NCBI GenBank assembly: GCA_964016885.1
Contig: OZ024749.1
Span: 27,524,872 to 27,588,871 of the forward strand
Length of the DNA stretch: 64,000 nt
Reading direction: 5' to 3'
DNA from: Eledone cirrhosa
Taxonomy: Eukaryota; Mollusca; Cephalopoda; Octopoda; Eledonidae
The notes under the pieces are model-generated. The model did not search any database, was not told the origin of the DNA, and saw only the letters and a program-made list of their open reading frames with translations. Of this stretch, positions 1 through 11,318 are shown one piece after another; positions within the stretch are counted from its first letter, which is position 1; the number at the start of each line of letters is the position of its first letter. The position numbers and the translations under genes were made by a program.

Positions 1-44
<44 letters not shown>
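1..44. repeat. (AT)n microsatellite
   Basis: Pure AT dinucleotide run at the window edge. It lies in the DBT intron upstream of the last exon and its true length is unknown. Confidence 0.9.
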
Positions 45-47
<3 letters not shown>

Positions 48-185
48 GAAGGAAATGTGGTAAGGAACCAGGTGGACCATAACGCACCAAAGTACTCAAT
101 ACTTAGGGTAGTAGAGTGGGTAATAGGAACAAGTAAGACCCCGACGGCTGAGCTCAAGCCGTTTTGATGGCTAATTCTGGACTGT

Positions 186-240
186 ATATGTATATATATG
201 TATATATATGTGCATATATATATATATATATATATATGCA
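186..240. repeat. TATG/TA microsatellite before the DBT exon
   Basis: Mixed TATATG and TA repeats end about 55 bp before the DBT 3' splice site, leaving a short pyrimidine-rich tract (TTCTCTCTGTTTTCTCTTCC) next to the acceptor. Confidence 0.85.
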
Positions 241-296
241 CATATACATGTTTATTTCTGCCGTTAACTAATTCTCTCTGTTTTCTCTTCCATCAG

Positions 297-464
297 GTTC
301 GACCCAAATTTGACCACGAAGGAGAGGTTGTTAAGGCACATATTATGCAGGTCAGCTGGTCAGCTGACCACCGTGTTATAGATGGCGCCACAATGGCCCG
401 CTTTTCAAATCTCTGGAAGAGTTACTTAGAGAAACCTGGCACCATGTTATTAGACACTAGATAA
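297..464 (+). CDS. DBT: DBT last coding exon (branched-chain 2-oxo acid dehydrogenase E2)
   Basis: This exon encodes the C-terminal 55 residues of the dihydrolipoyl transacylase (E2) of the mitochondrial branched-chain 2-oxo acid dehydrogenase complex, which moves acyl groups from lipoamide to CoA in Leu/Ile/Val breakdown. The segment [12 protein letters not shown] carries the family's catalytic His and Asp (HRxxDG). It is followed by [11 protein letters not shown] and a LLD-type C-terminus as in animal DBT, and unlike the PDH or OGDH E2 proteins. The exon starts after CATCAG at 291-296 with GTT in phase 0 and ends with TAA at 462-464. An open frame continues upstream to 198, but that part is microsatellite and polypyrimidine tract, so the splice start is preferred. 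Earlier exons (lipoyl, E1/E3-binding and most of the catalytic domain) lie outside the window. The 3' UTR end was not assigned. Confidence 0.93.
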   Translation, partial: VRPKFDHEGEVVKAHIMQVSWSADHRVIDGATMARFSNLWKSYLEKPGTMLLDTR

Positions 465-488
465 ATAATGCCTAAGACATTTACATGC

Positions 489-545
489 CACATGCACACA
501 CACATATATATATATATGTGTGTATGTGTGTATATATATATATAT
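489..545. repeat. CA/TA/TG microsatellite
   Basis: Alternating purine-pyrimidine tract (CACACA, TATATA, TGTGTG) just after the DBT stop codon, probably within its 3' UTR. Confidence 0.8.
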
Positions 546-627
546 TCACACACAAACATAAATACACATTGTATAGCAAATTTATAGATCAGTATAGTGA
601 CAGTTACTTCCACCATTAATATTAAGA

Positions 628-744
628 ATGTGTGTGTATGTATGTGTATATATATATATATATATGTCCATACACATGTGTGTGTGTATATATATGTATA
701 TCCATACATGTTATTTGTTTGTGTTTGAGTGTGTATATACACGT

Positions 745-827
<83 letters not shown>

Positions 828-860
828 GTTATATGTGTGTTTTTGTGTGTATATATCTAT
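628..860. repeat. TG/TA microsatellite cluster
   Basis: Long TA run at about 749-823 flanked by TGTGTATG repeats. The open frames that cross it (CVYIYIY-like) are repeat translations. Confidence 0.9.
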
Positions 861-2426
861 ACAGGGAGAAACATTAAATGATGTGGTCTATAAAAAAGGG
901 CAGCTTGCAGTGAGAAGGGGATGGGTAATCTTTCACATTTCACAGGATGATTTTGATTGGTTACAGTCATTGGATTGTGGCCATACTGGGGCACTCTCTT
1001 CTAGGATATAATTAATTTATTGACTACCTTAAATCTTTGTTTTGTATCTTCTGGTTAACTTGTAGACCAGTGCCGGCAATAATGGTGGCACTAGCATTGA
1101 ATGTATTTAATTTTTGAAGCCCAGGATTGGTTTATCATAACAACCAGGATTACTGGATATATGGACAATCATACAATCTAAGGAGCTTACGTTTTGATAA
1201 ATCAATTTTTTACATAAAATCAAATCAATAGTTTATGTTGATTACTGGCATGTTGCTGTAGTTAAAGATAATGATATTTTAATGATTTATTTTTAGTATA
1301 TAATTACATAAATGTTCACCATATATGTATGTACAAATGACATACCTGATTAAATGTATAAGTAGCTTTGGAGAAATATCTATTTACAGGGACAAATGTA
1401 GGGCTGGAACCCATAGTCTTGTGATAGGGAACATGACTGTTGTAACAACAGGGCTGAGATAGGAAGTGTGTTGCACATATATGTGTGTGTGTAAATGTTT
1501 AAAGAGTTACAGTAAGGTTTGAACTAGGGATCTAACCAGATGGACAATACCAATTATACCATACACCTGTGTATATTATTTTTTTTCCTAAATCATTTTT
1601 CTCTTAAATAATTTTCTTTCTCTCTAAATCATTTTTCTTTGCTAAATCCTTTTTTTATACTTTCTAAATAACCCCCCCCCCCTCTCCTAATCATTTATCC
1701 CTCACCATCCATTATGGTACCACTGAATAGTGAATTCCAGAATTAAGAAATCTTATAATTTGTGTGTTGGCCTTGCCATTTGCCAGTTGTTCACCTCCTG
1801 CTCTATCCTCATCTGATCCTGGAATCCTTCTTTATCTCTCTCTCTCTCTGATCAATCAATCAATAGGCTTTCTTCCCTTTTCTTTGTGGATATGTCTTGA
1901 TGTAGATTGAAACTGCTGTCACCATTATCTTTGCTAACGACTATCAAAAGATTGGATGAACCACCATAAGCACACATACATATTTGTAAGTATGTATCTA
2001 TGTATGTGTGTATGTATCTATGTATGTGTGTGTATATATGTAAGTAGTTACTTGAGTGTGATTTTGTGTTATGAAAGAATCAGCCCTCGATATGTAAACA
2101 TAGAAGTAATATGTATGTTTTAATACATGGTATTACACACACGTCTTTGAAATACTTTACATTTCATAGGTATATTTAGTCAGGACAGTAATTTTCCATT
2201 ATAAGACCCCAAGTGTCCATGAAACTTAAAGTATTTTTAAGGCAAGTACCTAATACCATATATTAGGATTGAATGAACAGCCATAAGTAAGCACATGCAC
2301 ACATATACATTCTTGTATGTATATATATATACACACACATACACACTCATATTTACTTTATTAAAGCTAAGTTTGAGTCTTGTTATTCTAGAATTTCTCC
2401 TGTGTACTCACAGGATCAGCAGACAA

Positions 2427-2428
<2 letters not shown>
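861..2428. other. No gene recognised (possible DBT 3' UTR/downstream DNA)
   Basis: A+T-rich unique-looking DNA with a short C run (1671-1682), a TATG repeat (1976-2040) and a (TC)n tract (about 1836-1850). No splice-bounded coding segment was recognised. The first AATAAA followed by A-rich sequence is near 2740 and could be a distal poly(A) signal, but nothing ties it to DBT. Confidence 0.4.
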
Positions 2429-2504
<76 letters not shown>

Positions 2505-2577
2505 GTGTGTGTATATAATTATATTATAATGTGTGTGTATATAATTATATTATAATGTGTGTATGTATATAATTATC
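2429..2577. repeat. (TA)n followed by a 26-bp tandem repeat
   Basis: About 74 bp of TA is followed by nearly three copies of a roughly 26-bp unit (TAATGTGTGTGTATATAATT plus ATATTA), which looks like expansion from the microsatellite edge. Confidence 0.85.
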
Positions 2578-3007
2578 AAGTATGTAATACCACTGATTAT
2601 ATGATTTAAAAAAATAATAAACGTGTGATTTTGACAGCCAAGGGGTAACAATAGTTGTGTCCTCTTTGCTCATGTGGAATTGTCAGCTCCAGCCAACTGC
2701 AACTTTCCCATGTAAAGGGAATTATGAAATGTGATACCAAATAAAAATTTAAAAAAATTCAAATTCAACTATATTCTTTCACCCACTAATTTGTTTTGTG
2801 TGTGTGTCATCAAAATTGTATTTTGAAACGAAAATATATTTATTTCTCTTTATTTAACTCTTCTGCTACCAAACTACACTTGGTCTTATGATACAAAGCT
2901 GTTTGTTTTAAAGTATTTATATTTAAATTTAAACATCGCATCTCAAATTTATGTAAGAACCTTTGTGAAGCTATGTTCCAAACACCATCGTAATAACGTA
3001 CAAGTAA

Positions 3008-3790
3008 GTTTATCATCATCATTGCCATTTTAACGTCTACCTTCCCTGCTAGCAAGGTTTCGACAGAGCAAGTCAGTACTGAAGCAGAGCCACTGATCTC
3101 TCAGGCAGGCCAGGGAACTGTGTCTTGCATTCCATCGAGTGCTCAGGAGAGATTGTCATACCACAACTAAGGGTCCTTCCAATCGCCAAACTTCTTCACA
3201 GCATGTACTGGGTGCGTTTATCATGTAAATCACCAAAACCAAGGAGGATCCCCGACCCTTTGACAAGTTTTCTATGATTTGATGCCCTTCCTATCACCAA
3301 CCTTTTGTCTGCCAGGAATGTGTGTGGTGGGGTTGAAATAAGAAAGTTGAGAATAACTGTTAGGGAGTGCTGGTGGAAGAAGGGGAAGGTAAGCCAGGTC
3401 ATATTGTATGCTGCAGGTTGGGTATTCTTCAGCATTGCATAGCACCAGCCCACGCAGTCTTTAGTCAATCCTGTTGTAAGGTTTACAATCTCCTCCCATG
3501 TTTTCCCAGATCTGCCTCTTCCACAGGTCCCAGCCCTAAATTTTACCATTACTCAATTATTTAAAAAATTAATTGCAATAAATGTGAAGTGGTTGAGGAT
3601 AGGAAGGGTATCCAACCATAGAAACCTTGCCAACAAAGGGTTAGGAGGACCCTTTAGTTATGTCAAGGGGATGACAGCCTCCCTAGTGTTGGTGATCTAC
3701 ACCATATATGTACTCAGTACATGCTGTAAAGTGATTGGTGTTAGGAAGAGCATGCAACTGTAGATAACTTATCAAAAGTTTCTGTCAAAA
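3008..3790. repeat. Diverged LINE/SINE 3'-tail fragments
   Basis: The left part (3014-3060) reads ATCATCATTG, then TTTTAACGTCTACCTTCC and CTGCTAGCAAGG, the reverse-strand form of the (GAT)n-tailed LINE 3' end seen at 62400-62770. The right part has plus-strand pieces of the same tail type, such as AGGAAGGGTATCCAACC. Too diverged to set boundaries. Confidence 0.5.
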
Positions 3791-3929
3791 AGCCCCTCTT
3801 GTGCATTCAGTAGAACATGACACAGTGCGTAAGCGAGATGTTGACACCACCCACCCAATTAGGGTCAAAAGACAGATATAGAAAGAATAGCAGAAGTAGA
3901 GAGCACATCTATCTATATATATATATATA

Positions 3930-4109
3930 TAATTGTTTCTACTTTGGGCACAAGGCCAGCAATTACTCAGTGCATTACTGGTACTTTATTTTATTGACCC
4001 CATAAGGATGAAAGGTAAAGTTAACCTCTGCGGGATTTGAACTCAGAATGGCAAGGGCCGTAACTATGTGTCAAAGCATGGCGTCCAACCCTCTACCGAT
4101 ACTGCCAAT
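3930..4109 (-). mobile_element. tRNA-derived SINE, family S1
   Basis: Reverse-strand copy of the commonest SINE here. On its own strand it runs from a tRNA-like A box (TTGGCAGTATCGGTAGAGGG) and B box (GAGTTCAAATCCC) to a tail ending TAGAAACAATTA. This copy is nearly full length and ends in a TA microsatellite on its 3' side. Confidence 0.8.
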
Positions 4110-4608
4110 AATGAATAGGAACAAGGTGTCAAAGTATCATCATTAACTTTATTCAAGTGTGATATGCCTTTCACAATTGATCAACTTAAGGAGCAATCCG
4201 TATTGATCAGGCCAGACTCTGGAATCAGTTGCTCATCAGACTTGTGGTTTCCTTAACCTTTAGCACACTGTATTATGTATTAAGGGGAGATTACTCTATC
4301 AACAACACGAGGCACCTACAGCACCCAAAAGCTTAATGATGGGAGATATCCATACACCTTCAAATTATCATTTTACATTCAATTGAGGTGTGGACCCACC
4401 TATGCATCAAGTGCTCAAGTTGGTGAATCAATAGTAACGTAAAGTTACAAACCATTAATATATATATATACATATATTGAGATATATATAGTCAGCAGTG
4501 CTGAAACTAGTAATTCCAGTCTTGGAAATTGTTTGATACCAAACATTATCGTTATATTAATGGTAAAAAAATACTCAAATTTTTACAGCATAATAGATGG
4601 GGTTTTCC
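4110..4608. other. No gene recognised
   Basis: Anonymous A+T-rich DNA with one short TATATA tract near 4460-4490. No coding or family match was seen. Confidence 0.4.
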
Positions 4609-4680
4609 CCATGGCAGAAGAGACAAATCATTATGCCCAAATAATTTGTTGGGCATAATGATTTGTCGCTTCTGCCATGG
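4609..4680. repeat. 31-bp near-perfect inverted repeat (hairpin)
   Basis: The arms at 4609-4639 and 4650-4680 are complementary except for one position, with a 10-nt loop. The arm reads CCATGGCAGAAG, one variable base, then GACAAATCATTATGCCCA. It lies just upstream of the degenerate ORF at 4920-7400. Confidence 0.9.
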
Positions 4681-4919
4681 CTTTGAAGAAAGTCTGTAGC
4701 AAAACACAAAAAGAAACAATCCAGTGGGTGGGCATCATGTGGTAGTGTGTGGTGGACCAGGTTTTTCACTGAAATCAGGAATATTTATTGCTGTTGTGTT
4801 TTTTGACCACATCGCTATTTCACTTTCACTGGTGTGGACATCTTCACTTTCACTATCATTGTCAGTTGAAAATTCCCAAATATATACCCGATTCATTCAA
4901 AAATAAATTGCAGTAAGAA

Positions 4920-7400
4920 CTGCCAATGCGAGCCAAGCTGTGGAAATCTCTCCTAATCCAGAACTAAAAACAAGAATGGCATCTTGCATCTCCAAAGGGG
5001 ATGCCCACGCTGTTGATATCAAATATCATAAACAGTGTTGGACAAGAAATGTGTTCCATGTTCTGAGAGATAAAGCTATCGCAAACAAAGCAAACAGAGT
5101 GGGTGTCAACATCAAACAGCTAGTTTCATTGAATTAGTGAATATTATCGACGTACAAACTACAGATGGCGCATATCTTTCCATGGCAGACATCGAGAATA
5201 CCTATTTGAACATGCTAGGTGGGGCAGAGGCTTTGCCATATCACAGACCTGTCTATAGCAGACAATGGCTGAAAGACAAAATATTAACAGAATTACCAGG
5301 TGTAAGGTCTTCTGCAAAGCAATAGGCGAAGGTCAGCTGTGTTGTATTACCCTGAACCATCACTTCTGATGACACGGACAACATGAAGAATCTCTATAGG
5401 TCTCTCTGTGACTCCCATATCATACAGCTATAGTTCCTTGTGAGAAGCCAAAGCAGAAGATACCATCCGAGAAGAGGATGATTCAGTTTGCCATTGACAA
5501 AGAAGGTGTGGATAGTACCTACCAGCTCACACATCTGGGATGGGTCGTTGCCTACGCTGTTTCCCGAATGAACGATGGAGGCTCGAGTTGAATTCCAGGT
5601 TGGGCAGGCTATAACTCACATTTGTCGACAAGCCTACCCTTAACTGAGGTTGGAGTTCTACCTTTGCTCCCAGAAGTCGCGCATGAATAGCCAACATTGC
5701 TATCTGTTATGATGCAAGCAAACAAATTAAAAGAGCTGGCAGTTGCTGACAAGTACCTCACTGTCATTTCCTTCGCATTCTATGAGAAAGCAGTACAGTT
5801 GGTTGATGCTAGGCCGGATTTGAAGGGCAAAGTGATGCCAAGACTTGGTGAGTTTCTTGGTGTTGTCATGGCTGTGTTGAGAGCTCTCGGCTCTTCAATT
5901 GAATGGCAGACTTATGGTTCTTGCCAGGTCCGACCAAGACGTGAACCAGAAAGAAGCAATTAGCAATTACGAGTTCACCTTGATGCCAAGAGCACTCTTT
6001 GCCCCAAATGGGTCAGTGTTGCCATGCACTGACAAGTCCAAACTCATTCATCTCCTTGAGCAGATAGCATCAGAGAAAACAGCACAAGGCGATTCACTGC
6101 AAGATGAAGCCACTGAAAAGGACAATCGCAATCACAACAGGTGGGTTGCGGTGGTAGATGGAATGCTGCTTATTCAGAAGCTGACTAAGAAACCAGCTAC
6201 CATGGTTACAGTGAGAGATCTAAGCCAAAGTTTCTATGAAAGACTGATGAACCTCACGTAGAACTTTGACGAAATAATTCTCTTGTTTGACACATATAAG
6301 ACCGATTCCTTGAAGAATGCAACCAGGCAGAAGAGACGCCAAGGGAAGGATCCAGTCCAGTATCAAGTCAGAGATGAGACGAGCATCAAGCACATAACCA
6401 TGAAAAGACAAAGGCTGATTTGACCAAGTACTTGGTAGAAAAGACTGTACAACAGCAAATATTCCTCCAAGCTTGTCATCACTTCAGCATCTGGCCAAAC
6501 CAGGAGCAACAAGGATTTGGAACCTTTTAGTAAAAACAACCACGAGGAAGCTGACACACTGATGATATGCCTTGCAGTATCTTCAACAAGGCGAAACCCA
6601 AGAGATATTCAACTAACTTTTTTCTCACCTGACAGATGTCCTGGTTCTGGTAATTGCCAACTATGATTTGTTACCTAGGCACACCCCCCATCTCATCAAG
6701 TGTTCTAAAGATCCAACCATTCTGGGACGTTCTAGGTCCAGCAAAGGCGAAGGCTTTACCTGCATTCCATCCCTTCTCTGGCGCCGATAATACGGGAAGG
6801 TTTACTAGAGTAGGAAAGGCCACATGGTTCAAGATCTTCCTTGAAGCTGACGATAACATCATTGATGCTCTGAAAAAGCTGTCTGATGATACTGAAGTGA
6901 CTGAAGAACTTCTGACCAGATTGGAAAGTTTTGTGTGTCCTGCCTACAGTCCAAAGAGAATCCAAATCAAAAGCATTCCAGAGTTGCGATGGCACCTGTT
7001 CTGTAACAAGTTACCACCTACAGTTGGTGCCCTCAAGCAGCACATCTTAAGGGTACATGTGAAAGCACAAGTTTGGGGCCAGACAAGCACTCTCCAGCAA
7101 GTTCCGGAGATGATGGCCAACTAAAGCCAACCACTACTGATGGTTCTCCAGCACCTAAAGCCATCATTGAGATGGTGAGATGCCAGTGCAAGGGAGATTG
7201 TTCCTCACAAAGATGTTCCTGCAGTGCACCGACCTTTGCCTGTGCACCACACAGTGTGAAAATGACATGGAAAGAGTATCAGTATTCCTTGATTCAGGTA
7301 ATACTGATAGTGAGAGTGATGACTGATATCATGGTTATGACTGATTCCGTTCTAAAAGTCGCAATAACAAAATGTGCACAAATTTGTATTCCTGCCTGTT
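4920..7400 (+). pseudogene. Degenerate ORF of a repeated metazoan protein family
   Basis: A chain of plus-strand coding-like blocks in changing frames: 4940-5137, 5137-5325, 5697-5963, 5899-6261, 6654-7124 and 7073-7402. Block one has an HxxxxKYHKQCW zinc-ligand-like motif. The fifth has LPAFHPFSGADNTGRF, which I recall from intronless multicopy proteins of molluscs, cnidarians and fish (LPxxHAxxGCDTTxxF). The last has a Cys-rich tail (CQCKGDCSSQRCSCSAP). Frame changes and stops between blocks, and the lack of splice-like junctions, point to a decayed retrocopy or transposon ORF. The GCD of the family motif is changed to GAD, a further sign of decay. Function of the family is unknown to me. 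An alternative is a multi-exon gene with very short introns, which I think unlikely. Confidence 0.6.
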
Positions 7401-7402
7401 AA

Positions 7403-8079
7403 AAGTCATGACTGATTTTATTGTGAAATGGACAAAAGCAAAGTGTCCACAAATTAATTGTTTTATGTATTAAAATAAAGTGTACATGAAGACAAATTTA
7501 TTTTTATTGTTTGACTCGTGCTTCGATATCCTGATTATGAGTGGATCTAGAGAAGAAATATCATATTTGCATGTGGTGTTTGTAGTTTTGTCATTAAAAT
7601 TGGTATTTTTATTTAAAAAATCTTTCTTCATGTTAAACGTAAGTGATTGTAGTCAATTTCTCTAGACTTCTGGCCCCTTAAAATGTAAGTTTAGCCACTG
7701 AAAGTAAAAGGCTACATGGCTTGGAAGTGGATATATTGGTAAATTTAGATTTCAAACGGTCCCCATTTTGAAGCCCTAAGACGGCCATGTTCGGAACCCT
7801 AAAAAAAATAAGGCAACATTGATTTTTGTTTTCAATACATCCTAACGTTTCCAAAAATGTATAGTTTAGTAAATCTCCAAAAAATTTGAACAAAAATACA
7901 CAAGGAACTGGACTATAGGTTGAAGCCAATTTTGGCCGCTTTCTATGCTAAAGGTCTAAAGTGTAAAAGTCAATCAAAATAATTTTTAGTCCCTGCACGT
8001 TACATCGTTATTACTAATAAATTTTAATTGCATGTTTAGTCTTCCATAATGTTTTAACATTTTCCCAACTGTATTTTAA
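7403..8079. other. No gene recognised
   Basis: A+T-rich DNA downstream of the degenerate ORF. It includes AATAAAG near 7473 that could once have served as that element's poly(A) signal. Nothing else was identified. Confidence 0.35.
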
Positions 8080-8255
8080 CCCTTTAGCTTTTATATTACT
8101 CTATATTTACTATTTCATTTTCATGGTAAAGGCTTTACCTGACATAATATCAATCTATAAGATTTTGAGAACACCTTAACATCAGTACAAGTGGCTGGTT
8201 TGAACAGAAAGAGGTGAGAAAATTCTGGCCAGATACCGCCGGTTTAAATGTTTAC
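8080..8255 (+). mobile_element. TTAA-type MITE copy, right end decayed
   Basis: Starts TTAA|CCCTTTAGC and keeps the internal landmarks of the intact copy at 47611-47830 (ATTTTCATGGTAAAGG, TTTGAACAGAAAGAGG). The right terminal repeat stops at GGTTTAAATG. Confidence 0.7.
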
Positions 8256-8300
8256 GTTTTCAGAATGGAGATCTTTGGGTGTGTTTGGTAAATAATTAAG

Positions 8301-8502
8301 GTGGTAGATTGGCAGTATTGGTAGAGGGTCAGACGCCATTCTTTGACGCATAGAGTTACGGCCCTTGCCATTTTGAGTTCAAATCCCGCTGAGGTTAACT
8401 TTGCCTTTCATCCTTACAGGGGGGGGGGGGGGGGTCGATAAAATAAAGTACCAGTAATGCACTGGATAATTGCTGGCCTTGTGCCAATAGTAGAAACAAT
8501 TA
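8301..8502 (+). mobile_element. tRNA-derived SINE, family S1
   Basis: Near full-length plus-strand copy from GATTGGCAGTATTGGTAGAG to AGAAACAATTA. A G-run of about 13-14 bases at about 8420 is expanded inside the element where other copies have GGGG. Confidence 0.8.
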
Positions 8503-8559
8503 TGTTATTTAATAGATTCTGAAGAAATGTATTTTCCTACTGTATTGATAGAAACGTTC

Positions 8560-8835
8560 ATAAATCTCTTCTATGCCCACTTATTCGTGAGTGGGTCCTG
8601 TCAGAAGTAATCGTCTCCAACTGGATCCCAAATGAGACTAGCCAAGCTCATGGATGTTATCCAACCATCTTGCTCGAGGTCTACCTCTGGGTCCCCTACC
8701 TGTTGGTTTTTACCTGTAAAATCTCTAGTGATTTTTTTTCGTGAGAGATTCTAACCACATGCCCATAGTATTGGAACAGTGATCTCTCAATTTGGAGAAG
8801 TATTGGCTCTACCTGGAGTGACTGATCTCCAAGCT
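8560..8835 (-). mobile_element. LINE C-terminal fragment
   Basis: On the reverse strand one frame reads YGHVVR, then a frame change, then GRPRARWLDNIHELG. This is the endonuclease-less C-terminal pattern (YGHvxR ... GRPrxxWxDxI) of several non-LTR retrotransposons. Stops and frame shifts show it is dead. Confidence 0.6.
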
Positions 8836-8877
8836 ATGTACATAATTTAATGTAACTTAATCTTGGTTATTTTTATT

Positions 8878-10215
8878 CAGATCATCATCATCATCATCAT
8901 CATTTTACGCCCGCTTTTCCCTGCTTGCAAGGGTGGAACGGGTCCTATTCAGCACAGCATCTCTCCATTCATCTTCAGCGATCTGAGGTCAGCTCTTACC
9001 ACCTCCGCCCATGATTTTCGTGGTCTTCTTCTACTAGGATTTCTTGGTACTTCTTTACCCAGCGATCATCCTCCATGCACATTACATGTCCATACCAACG
9101 CAGTCTTTTCTCCCGCACATACAGTCTCTCTCTCAACTCGTCTATGCTTGGTTGTTCATGCACATCCAACAGAGCATACTTGCTTCATTTCTTTCCAGCC
9201 GTCGCATATCCTCTGCAGTTGCTGTCCACGTCTCACTACTATAGAGCATCACGCATCTCACACAAGCATCATATAACTGACCTTTCGTTCGTAGGGAGAA
9301 ACCCTTCGTCAACAGCTCCCTAAACGTCTTCCAACCCATCCTTATTCTAGATACTATGGCCTTGGAGCATCCTCCTCCCTTGCTAATCTGATCACCTAGG
9401 TATCAGAAGCTATCAACCATCTCTATAGATCCTACCTACATTTGAAAAATGTGTCTACCGCTGTGACTTCTACTGTCAAATTTGTCTGTACATCTACTGC
9501 ATATGTAGTTTTCCCTACCTGTTAGTTTGCCTGCTATGCCACATCTCTTGTGTACCCAAGATCTGCATTGTGTACATTTTATAGAATTTATGCCAACTCA
9601 AAGGAGTTGGCATAAATTCTATAAAATGTACACATGGCCATTTTCCTGATGGAATCAGAGTTTTGTCCTCTTTTCTACCTTATCAACACTGTAGTCTTAG
9701 CTAGGTTCACTCTCGGTCCTCTTGATTCCAACAGCTGTTTCCATAGCTAGAATTTATTCTCTAGCTCCTCTAATGATTCTGCTATAAGTAGCAGATCATC
9801 AGCGTAGAGAAGTTCCCATGGGCAGCCTGTTATGGCTTGGAGAACTATAATGAACAAGAGCAGCCTGAGGACCGAACCCTGATGTACTTCTACTTGTATC
9901 TGGAATTTCTCAATAAACTCCATTCCTACTCTCACTTTACTGATAGCACCCCTGTACATAGCTTGCACTGTCTTCACAAGCCATTCCTCTACACCTAGTT
10001 TCCTTAGGGACCACAGATGACAGATTGGGGTAATCTATCAAAGGCCTTCTAGGTCAACAAAAGCTAAGTATAGTGGCTTATTCTTCTCTAAGAACCTCTA
10101 GTTGCCTCACTAAGAAGAGGGCATCTGTTGTACTTTTCCCAGGCACAAAACAAAACTGCATCTCATCTAATTTGACCCTTTCTCTAATTAGTTGCGCTAG
10201 TATTCTTTCTGTCAT
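8878..10215 (-). mobile_element. 5'-truncated LINE (RTE-like, family B)
   Basis: Read on the reverse strand: from 10215, an RT fragment (MTERILAQLIRER, LDEMQFCFVPGKSTTDAL, then LLYADDLLLIAESLEELENK near 9830-9750); then a zinc-finger-like region; then KGFSLRTKGQLYDACVR and [19 protein letters not shown] (9340-9140); then a 3' UTR ending in (GAT)n at about 8880-8900. The frame is broken many times. The RT YADD box is intact in this copy. The element stops abruptly at a TA microsatellite at 10215, typical of 5' truncation. RTE-like assignment rests on the YADD context, C-terminal pattern and (GAT)n tail. A foldback insertion lies inside at 9571-9632. Confidence 0.85.
9571..9632. repeat. Perfect 29-bp inverted repeat inside the LINE
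   Basis: 9571-9599 is an exact reverse complement of 9604-9632 (arm starts TGTACATTTTATAGAATTTA) with a 4-nt loop. The sister LINE at 48572-49572 has the left arm but not the right, so the right arm is a new inverted copy. Confidence 0.93.
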
Positions 10216-10260
10216 ATATATATATATGTGTACATATATATACATATTAGAGAGAGAAAG
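10205..10260. repeat. TA/TG/GA microsatellite
   Basis: Short TATATATGTGTAC and GAGAGAAAG tract between the LINE 5' break and the last thioredoxin exon. Confidence 0.75.
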
Positions 10261-10396
10261 AGAGATATTTACCTACCTACACACAGACATCCATCTTGTA
10301 TGGAAACAACGAAGACAAAGACATATCAACTCTGATAAACAATATCTTTTAATCATTACAAAAGATGACGGACTTCTCCAGGTGGAGCCATCATGT

Positions 10397-10459
10397 TTAT
10401 GCATATTTCTCCACAAGAGCTTCAAGTTTAGTACTGTCTGCTCCTGTCATAGTCTCTAA
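10397..10459 (-). CDS. TXN: Thioredoxin exon 5 (C-terminus and stop)
   Basis: Encodes [20 protein letters not shown] and TAA (10399-10397). The acceptor is TTGACAG immediately before 10459. The residues fit the last strand and helix of thioredoxin. Confidence 0.9.
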   Translation of the reverse strand, partial: LETMTGADSTKLEALVEKYA

Positions 10460-11264
10460 CTGTCAACAGAAAAATACAAACAAATCAAAGAGTTAATTTA
10501 GAATACTGGCAAATATATTTACATATACACGCTATATGTGTGTGTGTGTGTGTGTGCGTGTGTGTAGGAAGGTCATATGAAAAGTTCATAGGTTGACCAA
10601 GATACTCTCATGGAATAAGGTTTATTTTTCAACAGTCCCTCAGAAAGAAACAATGCAGTTATGAATAAGAAGAGTTGAAATTAATGCATGCAAGATTTCA
10701 CAGCCCTAGCATCACTCCTTCATAGCCAACATATGAACTTTTCAGCTGACACTCGTATACATAGTTCAAGATAAATAGAACACAACCACAGGCATTAGCC
10801 GTTTATCAGAAAAGAACAACATTGAAAGAAATATACACACACAAACTCATACATATATAAATACGTAAGCATTGAGCTTGGTCCTATAACTCCTGAAGGA
10901 GTCATAGGGTCACCGTATTGACATAGCGTTTCTAGGGCAATTTAAAGCTTGGTGGGGCCCATCTCTCAAGGTCCGAATACAGATTTCTTCCAGAGATATG
11001 ATATAGAGGAAGAACCAACCCTCGGTACTTTTTATATCAACCTGGAATGGATGAAAGGCAAAATTGACCTCAGCTGGATTTGAACAAAGAGTAGAAAGTC
11101 AAAACGAATACCACAAAGCCAGTTATCCGAAATTCTAACGGTTGTCAATTCGCCGCCTTACGTATATATATATATATTGTAGTAAAAACCTGATAAAAAA
11201 CACATCCAAAGGGTCAGAGTATCCAGACTGCGAGACGAGTTGTGATGTACATTTAACCCTTTAA

Positions 11265-11318
<54 letters not shown>

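Noticed and set aside
10073..10459. 128-residue plus ORF at the thioredoxin 3' end
   Set aside because: It is antisense to LINE B and to thioredoxin exon 5; no domain.
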